From a bacterium HR17 (GTDB taxonomy: Bacteria > Armatimonadota > Fervidibacteria > Fervidibacterales > Fervidibacteraceae): a stretch of DNA of 64,000 nt. The stretch lies in contig BEHT01000012.1 of the NCBI GenBank assembly GCA_002898575.1, positions 1 through 64,000 of the forward strand, given 5' to 3'. Position 1 is the stretch's first letter; each line of letters starts with the position of its first letter. The notes under the pieces were generated by a model, which was not told the origin of the DNA, did no database searches, and worked only from the letters and a program-made list of their open reading frames with translations. Below, in pieces: positions 9,074 through 18,485 of the stretch. The translations under genes and the position numbers were made by a program.

Positions 9074-9892
9074 ATGCGGTTGGCGTTCATGACTTGGGCG
9101 TGCCCGCAGTGGACAGTAGATGAAATTGTCGCCGCTGCGCGCCGTTACGGTTACGACGGCGTGGAGTTTCGGCTGTCGGTAGGGCACCGTCACGGCGTAG
9201 AAGTGGACATGAGCGAAGAGCGCAAGTTGGCGGTGCGACGATTGTTCAAAACAGAAGGGTTGACGATTTGCTGCCTTGCCAGTGGTGCCCGCCTTTTCGC
9301 CTCTGACCCCGCTGAGCGCCGGCGGACAGTAGAGCAGGTTAAAGCCGAAATTGAGTTGGCAGCCGATTTGGATTGCCCTTGTGTGCGGGTGTTTGGCGGC
9401 ACCTTTCCTGCGACCGTCGCCCGTGAAGACGCCCATCGCAGTGTCGCTGACAGCCTGCGCCAGTTGGGCGAGTTCGCCGCCCCGCATCGGGTCGTCGTCG
9501 GCTTGGAGACGCACGATGCGTTCAGTCGTGCCGCTGATGCCGCTGAGACGGTGCGGGCAGCCGACCACCCACAGGTCGGCATCGTTTGGGACATCCGCCA
9601 TCCGTTAGCGCAGGGTGAAACGATGGCGGACGCCTTTGAGCAAGTCAAACCTTTCGTGCGGCACTGCCACTTCGGTGACCGCAAGCGCGTCAACGGTCAA
9701 TGGCAGTTCGCCCACATCGGTGAGGGCGAAGTGCCTGTCGCCGAAGCGGTGGCGTTGCTGCGTTCCATCGGCTACAGCGGCTTTTTGTCCTTTGAGGCGG
9801 AAAGTTTCGGCGATTTGGACGCCGACACACTGCTGCGTGAGTATGCCGACCGCCTGCGGGCGATTCTGGCGGCGGAAGCCAAACTTGCCTGA
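9074..9892 (+). CDS. Sugar phosphate isomerase/epimerase (xylose-isomerase-like TIM barrel)
   Basis: A 272-residue protein with the pattern of the AP-endonuclease-2/xylose-isomerase TIM barrels: start MRLAFMTWACPQWTVDE, GYDGVEFR, RVFGGTFP, GLETHDAF, VGIVWDIRHP, HCHFGDRKR and GFLSFEAES. The Glu, Asp, His and Glu residues at the strand ends are the expected metal ligands. Members isomerise or epimerise sugars, inositol derivatives or hydroxypyruvate; the substrate cannot be read here. ATG 9074 follows AAGGGGTG; a GTG at 9062 is possible. It heads a rightward operon with an old-yellow-enzyme homologue and an M20 peptidase. Confidence 0.8.
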   Translation: MRLAFMTWACPQWTVDEIVAAARRYGYDGVEFRLSVGHRHGVEVDMSEERKLAVRRLFKTEGLTICCLASGARLFASDPAERRRTVEQVKAEIELAADLDCPCVRVFGGTFPATVAREDAHRSVADSLRQLGEFAAPHRVVVGLETHDAFSRAADAAETVRAADHPQVGIVWDIRHPLAQGETMADAFEQVKPFVRHCHFGDRKRVNGQWQFAHIGEGEVPVAEAVALLRSIGYSGFLSFEAESFGDLDADTLLREYADRLRAILAAEAKLA

Positions 9893-9962
9893 TGGCAGAT
9901 AGCACATCAACCTTTCTCTTTGGTGAGTTCGGACAAAAACCGCTGCATGCTGTTTTGTGACG

Positions 9963-9978
9963 GGGCAGGAACCTGCCC
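9963..9978. terminator. Small hairpin between operon genes
   Basis: GGGCAGG and CCTGCCC are separated by two bases. It sits in the 120 bp between the isomerase and the flavin oxidoreductase genes. No T-run follows, so it is a weak terminator or a processing hairpin. A similar GGCAGG...CCTGCC hairpin lies at 41221-41235. Confidence 0.3.
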
Positions 9979-10012
9979 TCCAAAAGGCGTCGCGTAAAGG
10001 GGTGAGGACACA

Positions 10013-11410
10013 TTGCCCTTTTTCCGCTATCGGCGTCTGGACGACCTTGTGGCGGAAGTGGGACGATTAGGGTTGAGCGACTGCATTCAATTCGCCGACC
10101 GCGTGCAAGTGTTGCTGCAACCCGTGCGGGTTGGCGACCGTGTGGTGTGGAACGCGTTGGGTTATCACCCGATGGAGGGGTGCGACGGGACGACGGATGG
10201 ACGCCCCAGCGCCCTGACATGGCGACGCTACGAGCGCTTCGCGGCAGGTGGCGGGGCGTTGATATGGTTTGAGGCGACTGCCGTCCTGCCCGAAGGGCGC
10301 GCCAACCCGCGCCAACTGTGCCTGATCGACGCGACCGCACGAGACTTTGAGGCGCTGCTGCGCATGGTCCGACGAGTGCACAAAGAGGTCTTCGGCGAAG
10401 AGCGCATCCTTTGCGGACTACAGTTGACCCATTCAGGGCGATATTGCTTTGACCGTCCCGTTATCGCTTACCGTGACCCCGCGTTGGACCGCAAGCGGGG
10501 GCTCCCACCTGACTACCCTGTCATTAGCGATGCGGAACTGGATGCGCTACAAGACGCCTTCGTGCGGACGGCAAAGTTAGCGTGGCAAGTCGGTTTTGAC
10601 TTCGTGGACATTAAACAATGTCACCGCTACCTGCTCAGCGAACTGCTTGCAGCCAAGACTCGCGATGGCAAATACGGCGGCAGTTTGGACAACCGCACGC
10701 GGTTTGTCCGGGAGGTTATCACCCGCATCCGCACGGAAGTCAGCGACCGGTTGCTGCTGGCGACGCGGCTCAATGTTTACGACGGTCCCGCCTTTGACGC
10801 GACGGGCAGACCGATGGATTACCCGCGCCCTTTTGTTTACGGCTTCGGGTGTGCGGAGGATGACCCGTTACAGATGGATTTGCGGGAACCAGTTCAATGG
10901 GCGCAAACGCTGGCGCAACTGGGCGTGCGGATCATCAATGTCAGCATGGGCAACCCGTATGCCAACCCGCATATCGGGCGCCCTTTTGACAAGCCGCCCG
11001 TTGACGGCTACGAGTCGCCTGAGCACCCGTTGGTCGGTGTCGCCCGCCATTTTACGGCGACCGCTGCCATCAAACGCGCTGTCGGCGACCGCGCTGCTGT
11101 CGTCGGGACGGGCTATAGTTTTTTGCGCCAGTTTTTGGCGTTGGCAGGGGAGGCGAACAGGCGCGCCGGGCGCGTGGACATCGTGGCGGTCGGGCGAGGT
11201 GCCATCGCCTACCCGGATTATGCCCGCGATTTGCTGGAACGGGGCGAGATGGCGGTCAACAAGGTGTGCTTGGCGGTCAGTTTCTGCACGACTTTGATGC
11301 GCACCAAAGATCACCCGCTCAAACAAGCGCCGACGGGGTGCGTGCCCCGCGATCCCGTTTACGCCGCACTGTTTCGGCAATTTGTGCGGGAAAGGAGGGA
11401 CACCTGTTGA
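10013..11410 (+). CDS. NADH:flavin oxidoreductase (old yellow enzyme family)
   Basis: A 465-residue FMN TIM barrel. Recognisable OYE elements are NALGYHPMEG near the N-terminus, GGALIWFEATAV, LQLTHSGRY (active-site His), DFVDIKQCHRYLLSELL with the following YGGSLDNRTRF, and IINVSMG. The family reduces activated C=C bonds or demethylates small molecules using NAD(P)H. It is longer than yeast-type OYE but lacks the C-terminal FAD/NAD domain of the 2,4-dienoyl-CoA reductases. The start is an unusual TTG preceded by AAAGGGGTGAGG. Its stop overlaps the start of the next gene. Confidence 0.8.
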   Translation: MPFFRYRRLDDLVAEVGRLGLSDCIQFADRVQVLLQPVRVGDRVVWNALGYHPMEGCDGTTDGRPSALTWRRYERFAAGGGALIWFEATAVLPEGRANPRQLCLIDATARDFEALLRMVRRVHKEVFGEERILCGLQLTHSGRYCFDRPVIAYRDPALDRKRGLPPDYPVISDAELDALQDAFVRTAKLAWQVGFDFVDIKQCHRYLLSELLAAKTRDGKYGGSLDNRTRFVREVITRIRTEVSDRLLLATRLNVYDGPAFDATGRPMDYPRPFVYGFGCAEDDPLQMDLREPVQWAQTLAQLGVRIINVSMGNPYANPHIGRPFDKPPVDGYESPEHPLVGVARHFTATAAIKRAVGDRAAVVGTGYSFLRQFLALAGEANRRAGRVDIVAVGRGAIAYPDYARDLLERGEMAVNKVCLAVSFCTTLMRTKDHPLKQAPTGCVPRDPVYAALFRQFVRERRDTC

Positions 11411-12513
11411 CCGTTGAGCAGCGCCTGCGCGAACTCTTGCGGGTGTTGGTGGAGACACCGACGCCCACCGGCAGCGAGATGGCGCTGGTGCCTTTGCTGA
11501 CCGATTGGCTGCGCGAACGCGGCTTTGAGGTCACCATACAGCCTGTCAGGGAACGCCACCCGCTGACGCCGCCGGGCGAATACGCTAACTTGTTGGCGCG
11601 GCGGGGCGACAGCCGGCTGCTCATCGCTGCCCATTTGGACACCTTCCCCGCCTACTCACACCCGCAGCCTTACACGCTGCGGGAAGACGGCGACCGGTTC
11701 ATCGGACGGGGCGTCGTGGATGTGAAGGGACAGATCGCCGCCTTGCTGCTGGCCATTGAGCAAACGGACGCACCCTGCCAACTCGCCTTCGTCTGCGATG
11801 AAGAGCGAGGCGGCACAGGGTCGCGGTCGTTGCAATGCGACGCGGACGCAGCGGTCGTGCTGGAGCCGACAGAATTGCGCCCGGTCATCGCCCACGCGGG
11901 GGCCGTGGAAGCGACGGTGACCTTTTTCGGCAAGGCAGCGCACGGCTCAGTGCCCCACGCCGGTGACAGTGCGCTGGAGAAAGCCATCGCCTTTTTAGAC
12001 GCCCTAAAAGCCCATCCGCTGATCGCCGACCAGCGTCATCCATTATTTGAGCGCGCTCCATTGGTGACTGTCGGACGACTGGAAGCGGGCACCGAGGCGA
12101 TGGTCGTTCCTAATCGGGCAGTCGTCAACCTTGACATTCGGGTGCTGCCAGGCTACTCGGCGGCAGCAGTCGCTGACCTACTGCGCGATTTCGCAGCGCG
12201 GTTCAAGGCGGAAGCGCGCATTGACGATGTGGCGGAGCCCGTCACGATGGACGCAGACGCTCCGATCGTTCGGACGGTGCAAAAGGCGGTCGCCGATGTG
12301 ACGGGGACGGAGCCATCGCCCATCGGCTATTTCAGTTGGACGGACGCTGTCAACTTTCTGGAGCGCGGCATCCCCGCTGTCGTTATCGGGGCAGGGTCGC
12401 TGGGCGTCGCCCATTCCGACGAGGAGTGGGTGCGAGAGCAAGATTTGTTGACCCTCAGATCCGTTCTCGCCCGGTTCATGGAGCGCTGGCACGCGACGCC
12501 GTCCGTGGGCTAA
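11407..12513 (+). CDS. M20-family metallopeptidase / deacylase (ArgE/DapE-like)
   Basis: A 368-residue protein with the M20 zinc-site residues in order: AAHLDTFP, RGVVDVKGQ, CDEERGGTGS, LEPTELRP and, near the end, VAHSDEEW. The dimerisation domain lies between (HGSVPHAGDSALEKA). Relatives remove acyl groups from amino acids (acetylornithine, succinyl-diaminopimelate) or cut dipeptides; the exact substrate is not clear. The start is TTG at 11407 with AAAGGAGG eight bases ahead, overlapping the previous stop (TTGA), so translation is coupled. It ends 4 bp inside the convergent mazG. Confidence 0.85.
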   Translation: MTVEQRLRELLRVLVETPTPTGSEMALVPLLTDWLRERGFEVTIQPVRERHPLTPPGEYANLLARRGDSRLLIAAHLDTFPAYSHPQPYTLREDGDRFIGRGVVDVKGQIAALLLAIEQTDAPCQLAFVCDEERGGTGSRSLQCDADAAVVLEPTELRPVIAHAGAVEATVTFFGKAAHGSVPHAGDSALEKAIAFLDALKAHPLIADQRHPLFERAPLVTVGRLEAGTEAMVVPNRAVVNLDIRVLPGYSAAAVADLLRDFAARFKAEARIDDVAEPVTMDADAPIVRTVQKAVADVTGTEPSPIGYFSWTDAVNFLERGIPAVVIGAGSLGVAHSDEEWVREQDLLTLRSVLARFMERWHATPSVG

Positions 12514-13319
12514 CCCGCTTCTTCGTCCCGCTTGACCTGTTCCCAGAGGGCGTCCATCTCGGCGAGGGACATGTCGGCAAGATTTTTGCCCCGTTGGCGG
12601 GCAAGGATTTCCATCGCCTGAAAGCGTTGGACGAACTTGCGGACCGCCGCCCGCAACGCATCTTCAGCGTGCACGCCGGCTAAGCGGGCGACATTAACGG
12701 CAGCGAAGAGCAAATCCCCGAGTTCATCGGCGAGGCGTTCGGGCGATGCGGGGGTGTTGAGAAGCGCCTCCACTTCGGCGACTTCTTCCTTGAGTTTTTG
12801 CAGGGCGGGCAGCGGGTCGGACCAGTCAAAGCCAACTTGGGCGGCGCGTTTTTGGGCGTGGTGCGCCAGCATCAGCGCCGGCAACGCCCACGCTAGCCCG
12901 TCCATCAGCGACCCGTCCCGTTGTCGCTCCTGCGCCTTAATGTGCTCCCATTGGAGAAGGGCTTGCTCAGGCGTCTCCACGCGTTTGTCGCCGAAGACAT
13001 GGGGATGGCGTTCAATGAGTTTGGTCACGAGGTGGCGGACGATGGCGGTGAGGTCAAACGCACCCCGTTCGTCAGCCATCTGGGCGTGGAAAACGACCTG
13101 CAACAACAGGTCGCCTAACTCCTCCCGCAACTTTTCGTCGTCGCCGTCCTCAATGGCGCTGACGACCTCGTAGGCTTCTTCAAGGGTGTTGCGTTTGATG
13201 CTTTGATGGGTTTGGGCGCGGTCCCATGGGCAGCCGTGCGGACCACGCAAGGTCGCCATGACCTCGGCGAGGCGCTCCACCCACGCGCCCAACCGATCAT
13301 CGGGCAAGTTAGCGGACAT
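12510..13319 (-). CDS. mazG: Nucleoside triphosphate pyrophosphohydrolase MazG
   Basis: A 269-residue protein with two MazG modules. The first has GCPWDRAQTHQS followed by TLEEAYEVVSAI and KLREELGDLLLQVVFHAQ, the EExxE...ExxD metal-binding pattern. The second is weaker (LKEEVAEVEALL, LADELGDLLFAAVN). It hydrolyses NTPs to NMP and pyrophosphate, cleaning the nucleotide pool and affecting stress signalling. Length matches E. coli MazG. Its start overlaps the end of the SurA-like gene by 11 bp, so the two are one operon. Confidence 0.92.
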   Translation of the reverse strand: MSANLPDDRLGAWVERLAEVMATLRGPHGCPWDRAQTHQSIKRNTLEEAYEVVSAIEDGDDEKLREELGDLLLQVVFHAQMADERGAFDLTAIVRHLVTKLIERHPHVFGDKRVETPEQALLQWEHIKAQERQRDGSLMDGLAWALPALMLAHHAQKRAAQVGFDWSDPLPALQKLKEEVAEVEALLNTPASPERLADELGDLLFAAVNVARLAGVHAEDALRAAVRKFVQRFQAMEILARQRGKNLADMSLAEMDALWEQVKRDEEAG

Positions 13320-14307
13320 GCCGCTCCAACCCTCCTCCCTCGCGGCTGGGCGGGCGGGTCAACTCTGGCGTTTCGGTCGGTGGTTGAAAGGCGCTGGGGC
13401 TTTCCACCATCGTCTGCGTGCGGATTTCGTCTTCCAAAAACTTGAAGCGAGGGTCTTGGACGGCGACAGGGAACTTTTGCGCCAATGAGCGGAAGATGGC
13501 TTCCGGCGGCGGACCAAATTGCTGAACGAACGCGGCACGCACCATCGGCTTGATGTCTTCGTAACGCGGCACCAACGGGGGTGTGCGGTCCACGACCTTC
13601 ACCAGCACCCAGAAGCGCCCTTCAGGCACCAGTTGCGGTCCGACTAACTGATGGGGCGGGGCTTGCGCCAGCAAACGCGCCAGCGACGGCGGCACATGAG
13701 GGTCGTTCAACGCCACCTCCACTAACCCGCGCCGGCTCCGCATCACGGCGTTGTCCTTGTAGAACTCATACGCCCGTTGAGCGATGTCTTCGCCTTTGGC
13801 GATCAGTTGTTTTTCCCGCAGCAGCGGCTGTTGCGTCGGGGCTTGCAGGATGTAGGCGCGGACAAGGGGCGGCTGGGCGAACGCCAGTCGGTTGCGCTCG
13901 TAAAACTCCCGCAGTTGCTTTTCCGTCGGCTTAACAGCGGCTTCACGCAGCCGCTGCAAGATGAGGTTAAACTCCAGATCCGCCAAGAAGGCTTCCTTGT
14001 CTAAGCCTTGGCGCGCCAAAAAGGCGAGAAACTGCGACTCGTCTTGAAAGCCCATCTGACGGATGGCGTTTTTGTATTCGCGCTCCACATCTTTGGGGCT
14101 GATCAGTTTTTGTTGCTCGTTGGCACGGCGCAGCAATTCCCGCTGGATGAGCCAGCGCAATGCAGACCGACCGTAGAACCGCTCCAGCGTCTGCTGGTAA
14201 GTGGCGCGGTCAATGACTTGCCCGCCGACGGTCGCGACCGGTTGACGGTTAGCGCAACCGTAAAGCAGCGCCACACAACTGACTGCCACTAAAAGCCATC
14301 GGTGCAT
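13309..14307 (-). CDS. SurA/PrsA-like lipoprotein foldase
   Basis: A 332-residue protein with a lipoprotein signal (hydrophobic segment then LLYGC). A SurA-N-type helical domain follows (VGGQVIDRATYQQTLERFY ... KEAFLADLEFNLILQRLRE), then a degenerate parvulin-like domain (AYILQAPTQQ ... GEDIAQRAYEFYKDNA ... VGPQLVPEGRFWVLVKV). The role is probably chaperone or peptidyl-prolyl isomerase for exported proteins; isomerase activity is doubtful because the parvulin core is weak. ATG 14307 has GAGGTG at good spacing. It is in one leftward run with the YebC gene and mazG. Confidence 0.75.
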   Translation of the reverse strand: MHRWLLVAVSCVALLYGCANRQPVATVGGQVIDRATYQQTLERFYGRSALRWLIQRELLRRANEQQKLISPKDVEREYKNAIRQMGFQDESQFLAFLARQGLDKEAFLADLEFNLILQRLREAAVKPTEKQLREFYERNRLAFAQPPLVRAYILQAPTQQPLLREKQLIAKGEDIAQRAYEFYKDNAVMRSRRGLVEVALNDPHVPPSLARLLAQAPPHQLVGPQLVPEGRFWVLVKVVDRTPPLVPRYEDIKPMVRAAFVQQFGPPPEAIFRSLAQKFPVAVQDPRFKFLEDEIRTQTMVESPSAFQPPTETPELTRPPSREGGGLERHVR

Positions 14308-14346
14308 GCAGGGTGTCACCTCGTTGAAGGGCGCTTGACGCGCCGG

Positions 14347-15102
14347 TCAAGCGGCTTCACCTATCTCTTCCAACAACGCATCGGGGATGTCAAAGTTGGC
14401 GCTGACATTTTGCACATCGTCGTGGTCTTCCAAGTCGCGCAACAGCGCCAGCAATTTGCGAGCGTCGTCGCCTTCTACGGGCACCGTCGTTTTGGGGATG
14501 TTGGCAATTGTCGCCATTTGGTAAGGGATGCCGTGTCGTTCCAGCGCAGTGCGGATAGCGTGCAATTGACGCGGCTCTGCGAGAATTTCGTAGGTGCTGT
14601 CTTTGCGCTGGACATCTTCTGCGCCGGCGTCTAACACGCACGCCAGCAGCGTGTCTTCGTCCACTGCGTTCGCATCCACGACGGCGAGGGCTTTTTTCTC
14701 AAACACCCAAGCGACGCTGCCGGCTTCGCCCAAACTGCCGCCGTGCTTTTGGAAGATGCGGCGCAGCTCGGAAGTCGTGCGGTTGCGGTTATCCGTCAGC
14801 GCTTCCACCAAGATGGCGACACCGCCAGGACCATAGCCTTCGTAGATGACCTCTTCAAACTGCTCGCCTTCCAGTTCGCCGGCGCCCTTTTTGATGGCGC
14901 GCTCAATGTTTTCCATCGGCATGCCGTGTTCTTTGGCACGGTCAATGGCGGCGCGCAAGCGCGGGTTGGTCTCGGGGTCAGGTCCGCCCAACCGTGCGGC
15001 GACTTGGATTTCGCGAGTCAACTTGGCGAACAACCGCCCCCGCACGAGGTCTTGGCGCATCTTGCGGACGCGAATGTTGTGCCATTTAGAATGCCCTGCC
15101 AT
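14347..15102 (-). CDS. yebC: YebC/PmpR-family transcriptional or translational regulator
   Basis: A 251-residue protein of the usual YebC length that begins MAGHSKWHNIRVRK, the family's hallmark. Other family blocks are KLTREIQVAARLGG, GMPMENIERAIKKG, YEGYGPGGVAILVE, LTDNRNRT and GSLGEAGSVAWVFE. Members bind DNA as regulators or act on ribosomes stalled at proline runs. It lies between the uracil-DNA glycosylase gene and the SurA-like gene. The ATG is preceded by GAGGTGG at close spacing. Confidence 0.93.
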   Translation of the reverse strand: MAGHSKWHNIRVRKMRQDLVRGRLFAKLTREIQVAARLGGPDPETNPRLRAAIDRAKEHGMPMENIERAIKKGAGELEGEQFEEVIYEGYGPGGVAILVEALTDNRNRTTSELRRIFQKHGGSLGEAGSVAWVFEKKALAVVDANAVDEDTLLACVLDAGAEDVQRKDSTYEILAEPRQLHAIRTALERHGIPYQMATIANIPKTTVPVEGDDARKLLALLRDLEDHDDVQNVSANFDIPDALLEEIGEAA

Positions 15103-15153
15103 TGAAAACCACCTCCGTCAAAGGCTTCTCCCGCATCGCGCAGGGTAAGCGCG

Positions 15154-15738
15154 TCATCGCCCTTTGAGTTCAGCCAGCAACGCTTTGAGTTTGAGCATGT
15201 CTTGGCGCAACACATCCTTCCACTTCGGTTGATGCAACGCTGCTGCGGGATGCAAAAGCGGCACGAACACGATCCCGCTTTTCACGAAGGGTTGTCCGTG
15301 CACCTGCGTGACCGTCGCTTTCAGTTCTGGGAGCATCGCTTTTAACGCAGCGCTCCCCAACAAACACACGACTGACGGGCGAATCAGCGCGATTTGCGCT
15401 TCCAAATAAGGGTGGCACGCCAGGATTTCATCGTTGGTCGGCGTGCGGTTGTTCGGTGGGCGACACTTGACGACATTGGTGATGAACACCTCGTCGCGGC
15501 TCAAGCCCGCCAGCGCTAACAGTTCGTTCAAAAACCGCCCTGCCGGACCGACAAAAGGGCGCCCTTGAGCGTCTTCCTGCTCACCGGGTGCTTCGCCGAT
15601 GAACATCACTTTGGCGTTGGGGTTCCCTTCGCCTGGAACGGCATGGGTGCGCCCTTTGTGCAAGGGGCACTGGGTGCAAACCAGAATCTGCTGGTGCAGC
15701 GCCTCCAGTGCCGCAAGGGCTTCGTTTTTCGCGTGCAT
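15154..15738 (-). CDS. Type 4 uracil-DNA glycosylase
   Basis: A 194-residue protein of family 4 UDG. It has the iron-sulphur cysteines (VCTQCPL plus Cys in NVVKCRPP and CHPYL), motif A GEAPGEQEDAQGRPFVGPAG, and motif B LLHPAAAL. It removes uracil from DNA at the start of base-excision repair; this Fe-S class is typical of thermophiles. ATG 15738 follows AAGGAGG; an upstream in-frame start is poorer. Confidence 0.92.
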   Translation of the reverse strand: MHAKNEALAALEALHQQILVCTQCPLHKGRTHAVPGEGNPNAKVMFIGEAPGEQEDAQGRPFVGPAGRFLNELLALAGLSRDEVFITNVVKCRPPNNRTPTNDEILACHPYLEAQIALIRPSVVCLLGSAALKAMLPELKATVTQVHGQPFVKSGIVFVPLLHPAAALHQPKWKDVLRQDMLKLKALLAELKGR

Positions 15739-15822
15739 CAAGGCAAGCCTCCTTGCGGGTGCTGTGCCCACGCTTGATTATGGCACGACCCCACTGCACA
15801 GCGCCCCAATGCCGCCAATTTT

Positions 15823-16884
15823 TCAACTGAGGGCGACGGTCAACGCGTTGGAGAGCAATTGGGCGAACCCTTCCACGATGGGAATCACTTCGGCGTAGCG
15901 CATCCGTTTGGGACCGAGCACGCCAATTAACCCGATCGGCACCGTTTCCCCAAAGCACGGCGCCGCGACCAGACTGCAATCGGCGAGTTCCGCGAACGGG
16001 ATTTCCGCACCGATGTAGACCCGCGCTCGGGGCGACGGGGGTGTGGCGCGGTCTATGTGTTCTTCCAACCACGCCGCCAGTTTCTGGGGCGATTCCCAAA
16101 GCGCGATGAGCCGTTGTGCCCGCTCCAGATGCTGAAACTCCGGCTCGCGCAGCACCCGCGACAACCCTTCCAGCCAAATTTCTGCTTGCCACGCTTCTGC
16201 CGTCACTTCTTTCACCAGGTTGAGCGCCGTGAGCAGGAACGGGTGTCGGCGCAGGGCGTCGCTACCCCAATGGTGCGCTGACAACCGCACGAGTTGCTGC
16301 AAAGTCAGCCCGCGCAAGTGCACCGTTAACCAATTGGCTGCCCACTGCCACTGGTCAGGCTCCGTTTGTTCGGGCACATAAACGGCTTTGTGCAAAAGCC
16401 GATACCCCAAAACCATCACGACCACACGCTTGTCGGGCAGAACACTGAAGTGCACGCCCTTCACCCGCTCGGTATCGCGGCGGGGCAACAACGCCCACGC
16501 CGCATAGTCGGTGCTGTGGCTGAGAAACTGGCACACCGTTCCGAATAGGTCACGCACTTCACCGTAGCGTTGGGCGAACCGCTGTTCCCACGACCGCAGC
16601 CGGTGCAAGGACACGGGGCGAGTCGTCAAGATTTCGTCCACGAACACCCGATAGCCCATGTCTGAGGGCACCCGCCCCGATGAGGTGTGGGGCTGAAAGA
16701 TCAACCCCATGCGCTCCAACGCGGCGAACTCCAACCGCACCGTCGCTGGGCTGATGTTCAGCCGATACTCCATCACCAACGGCTTTGACCCGACCGGTTG
16801 GGCGGTGCGGACATGCATATCCACGACTGCCCCTAAAATGCGCTTACGCCGTTCAGTCAACATCGCGTCGTCTCGGACAGGCAT
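15823..16884 (-). CDS. hrcA: Heat-inducible transcription repressor HrcA
   Basis: A 353-residue protein with the HrcA order: N-terminal winged helix (MLTERRKRILGAVVDMHV, QPVGSKPL, ISPATVRLEFAALERMGL), then SSGRVPSDMGYRVFVD, and a GAF-like C-terminal domain ending in GVLGPKRMRYAEVIPIVE. HrcA represses groE and dnaK operons at CIRCE operators. No grpE, dnaK or dnaJ lies next to it and I see no CIRCE in the window, so its targets are elsewhere. ATG 16884 follows GAGGTG. Confidence 0.92.
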   Translation of the reverse strand: MPVRDDAMLTERRKRILGAVVDMHVRTAQPVGSKPLVMEYRLNISPATVRLEFAALERMGLIFQPHTSSGRVPSDMGYRVFVDEILTTRPVSLHRLRSWEQRFAQRYGEVRDLFGTVCQFLSHSTDYAAWALLPRRDTERVKGVHFSVLPDKRVVVMVLGYRLLHKAVYVPEQTEPDQWQWAANWLTVHLRGLTLQQLVRLSAHHWGSDALRRHPFLLTALNLVKEVTAEAWQAEIWLEGLSRVLREPEFQHLERAQRLIALWESPQKLAAWLEEHIDRATPPSPRARVYIGAEIPFAELADCSLVAAPCFGETVPIGLIGVLGPKRMRYAEVIPIVEGFAQLLSNALTVALS

Positions 16885-16942
16885 GGACTTCACCTCGCTT
16901 GGAGGCGCGCCGTCCGCCGTTGCGGTGCAACTCAGGCGCGCG

Positions 16943-18082
16943 TCACGGTGCCTGGTTGGTCGTCGCCACAATCGTGCCGCCTCCCAGCACCTCTTCACCT
17001 GTCACAGCATCGTAAAAGACGGCGATTTGACCGGGTGTGACCGCCCACTGCGGCTCATCCCAAACGACCCGCACTCGCTGTTGATGGAGGGGCTCCACCC
17101 ACGCCAACGCGTCCGGCGCGCGATAGCGGTGGCGGACATGAGCGCGCATCGGTGCGGCTGGCGGTTCACCACCCACCCAATTCACCGCGTCCACCACTGC
17201 TGCCCGCACCTGCAACGACGCCCGTTTCCCGACGACCAGCGTGTTAGTGGCAGCGTCAATGCGCACGACATACCATGGCTCACCGTCGCGGCTGGTGACG
17301 CCCAGCCCACGCCGTTGCCCGACCGTGTAGAAAGCGACGCCGATATGGGTGCCGACGATTTCACCGTCCTCGGTAACGATCGGTCCGGGTCTAACCAAGT
17401 CGGGGCGCTGCCGGCGCAAGAACTCGCGATAGTCGTCGCCATCCACGAAACAAATTTCTTGGCTGTCCGGCTTCGCCGCAACGGGCAAACCCCACTGTCG
17501 CGCCAGCGCCCGTGTCTCCACTTTGCGGTAATCGCCCAACGGCAACAGCGTCCGCGCCAGCACGGGCTGGGTCAGCATGTAAAGCACATAACTTTGGTCC
17601 TTCTGCGCGTCCAGTGCCTTGAGCAAACGGTAACGCCCGTTCTTGACGATGCGGGCGTAGTGCCCTGTCGCGATGTAGTCAGCGTCCAACTCCAACGCCT
17701 TGCGCAAGAAGAGCCGATACTTGATGAACTCGTTACACCGCACGCATGGGTTGGGCGTCCGTCCCGACGCATACTCGTTAATGAAGTCGGCGACAACCGT
17801 GCGGGCAAAGGCGTCCGTCAGGTTCAAGACATAGTGGGGGATGCCCAAAAGTTGGGCGACGCGGCGGGCGTCTTCCACGGAGTCAATCCCACAGCAGGCT
17901 TTGGCGTGTTCCTGCCCTTCGTTGCCCGCCCACAAACGAAAAGTCACCCCAATGACCTCATAGCCTTGCCGCTTGAGCAAGGCAGCGGTCACCGAACTGT
18001 CCACGCCGCCGCTCATCGCCACTAAAACCCGCTTTGTCTTTTTGGGCGTCAAGAGTGTCGGTAACTGCAGCGGACATTCCAT
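16943..18082 (-). CDS. mnmA: tRNA-specific 2-thiouridylase MnmA
   Basis: A 379-residue protein, normal for the family. The P-loop AMSGGVDSS lies near residue 23, NPCVRCNEFIKY holds the first catalytic Cys, DADYIATGHYAR follows, and KPDSQEICFV holds the second. It thiolates U34 of Lys/Glu/Gln tRNAs using sulphur passed on from a desulfurase; a sufU gene is about 0.7 kb upstream. The stop is 58 bp before hrcA on the same strand. Confidence 0.95.
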   Translation of the reverse strand: MECPLQLPTLLTPKKTKRVLVAMSGGVDSSVTAALLKRQGYEVIGVTFRLWAGNEGQEHAKACCGIDSVEDARRVAQLLGIPHYVLNLTDAFARTVVADFINEYASGRTPNPCVRCNEFIKYRLFLRKALELDADYIATGHYARIVKNGRYRLLKALDAQKDQSYVLYMLTQPVLARTLLPLGDYRKVETRALARQWGLPVAAKPDSQEICFVDGDDYREFLRRQRPDLVRPGPIVTEDGEIVGTHIGVAFYTVGQRRGLGVTSRDGEPWYVVRIDAATNTLVVGKRASLQVRAAVVDAVNWVGGEPPAAPMRAHVRHRYRAPDALAWVEPLHQQRVRVVWDEPQWAVTPGQIAVFYDAVTGEEVLGGGTIVATTNQAP

Positions 18083-18212
18083 CGCAGTTCAACGCGCTCC
18101 TTTTGAGCCTTTCGGCAACGGCAGCAACGCCGTTAAAATTTTTGCGCACTTTGTCAACCCTGTCGGGATTTGCCATGCGAGACACTCCAACCCAGCAGGA
18201 GGTGACCGAACA

Positions 18213-18458
18213 GTGCCCGTTTACGACTACCGCTGCGACGCCTGCGATTACACCTTTGAAGTCGTTCATGGGGTCAACGAACGCCCTGAGGTGCGGTGCG
18301 AAAAGTGTGGGCAACCCGCCCGCAAATTGTTTCGCCCAGTCCCCATCATTTTCAAAGGCAGCGGTTGGCATGTCACCGACTACGGCAAAGGAAGTAGCAG
18401 CAACGACAACACAACACCCAAAGCGTCTTCTGTGGAAAGCGAAAAACAAGACGAGTGA
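18213..18458 (+). CDS. FmdB-family zinc-ribbon protein
   Basis: An 81-residue protein starting VPVYDYRCDACDYTFE, followed by VRCEKCGQPARKLFRP: two CxxC knuckles in the FmdB_N arrangement, then a low-complexity Ser/Asn/Glu tail. The GTG start has AGGAGG ten bases ahead. The family is linked to regulation or metal handling in some methanogens; no precise role can be given. It is divergent from mnmA and convergent with the 86-residue gene. Confidence 0.8.
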   Translation: MPVYDYRCDACDYTFEVVHGVNERPEVRCEKCGQPARKLFRPVPIIFKGSGWHVTDYGKGSSSNDNTTPKASSVESEKQDE

Positions 18459-18485
18459 AACATTGACGAGCGCCGTGTTGAAGTC

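Noticed and set aside
8996-9601. Upstream extension of the AraC-type regulator frame to 529 residues
   Set aside because: The extra part is antisense to the isomerase gene and does not resemble AraC proteins; the ATG at 8995 has a good ribosome site.
15823-16998. CIRCE operator near hrcA
   Set aside because: I looked for TTAGCACTC-N9-GAGTGCTAA around hrcA and found nothing similar.
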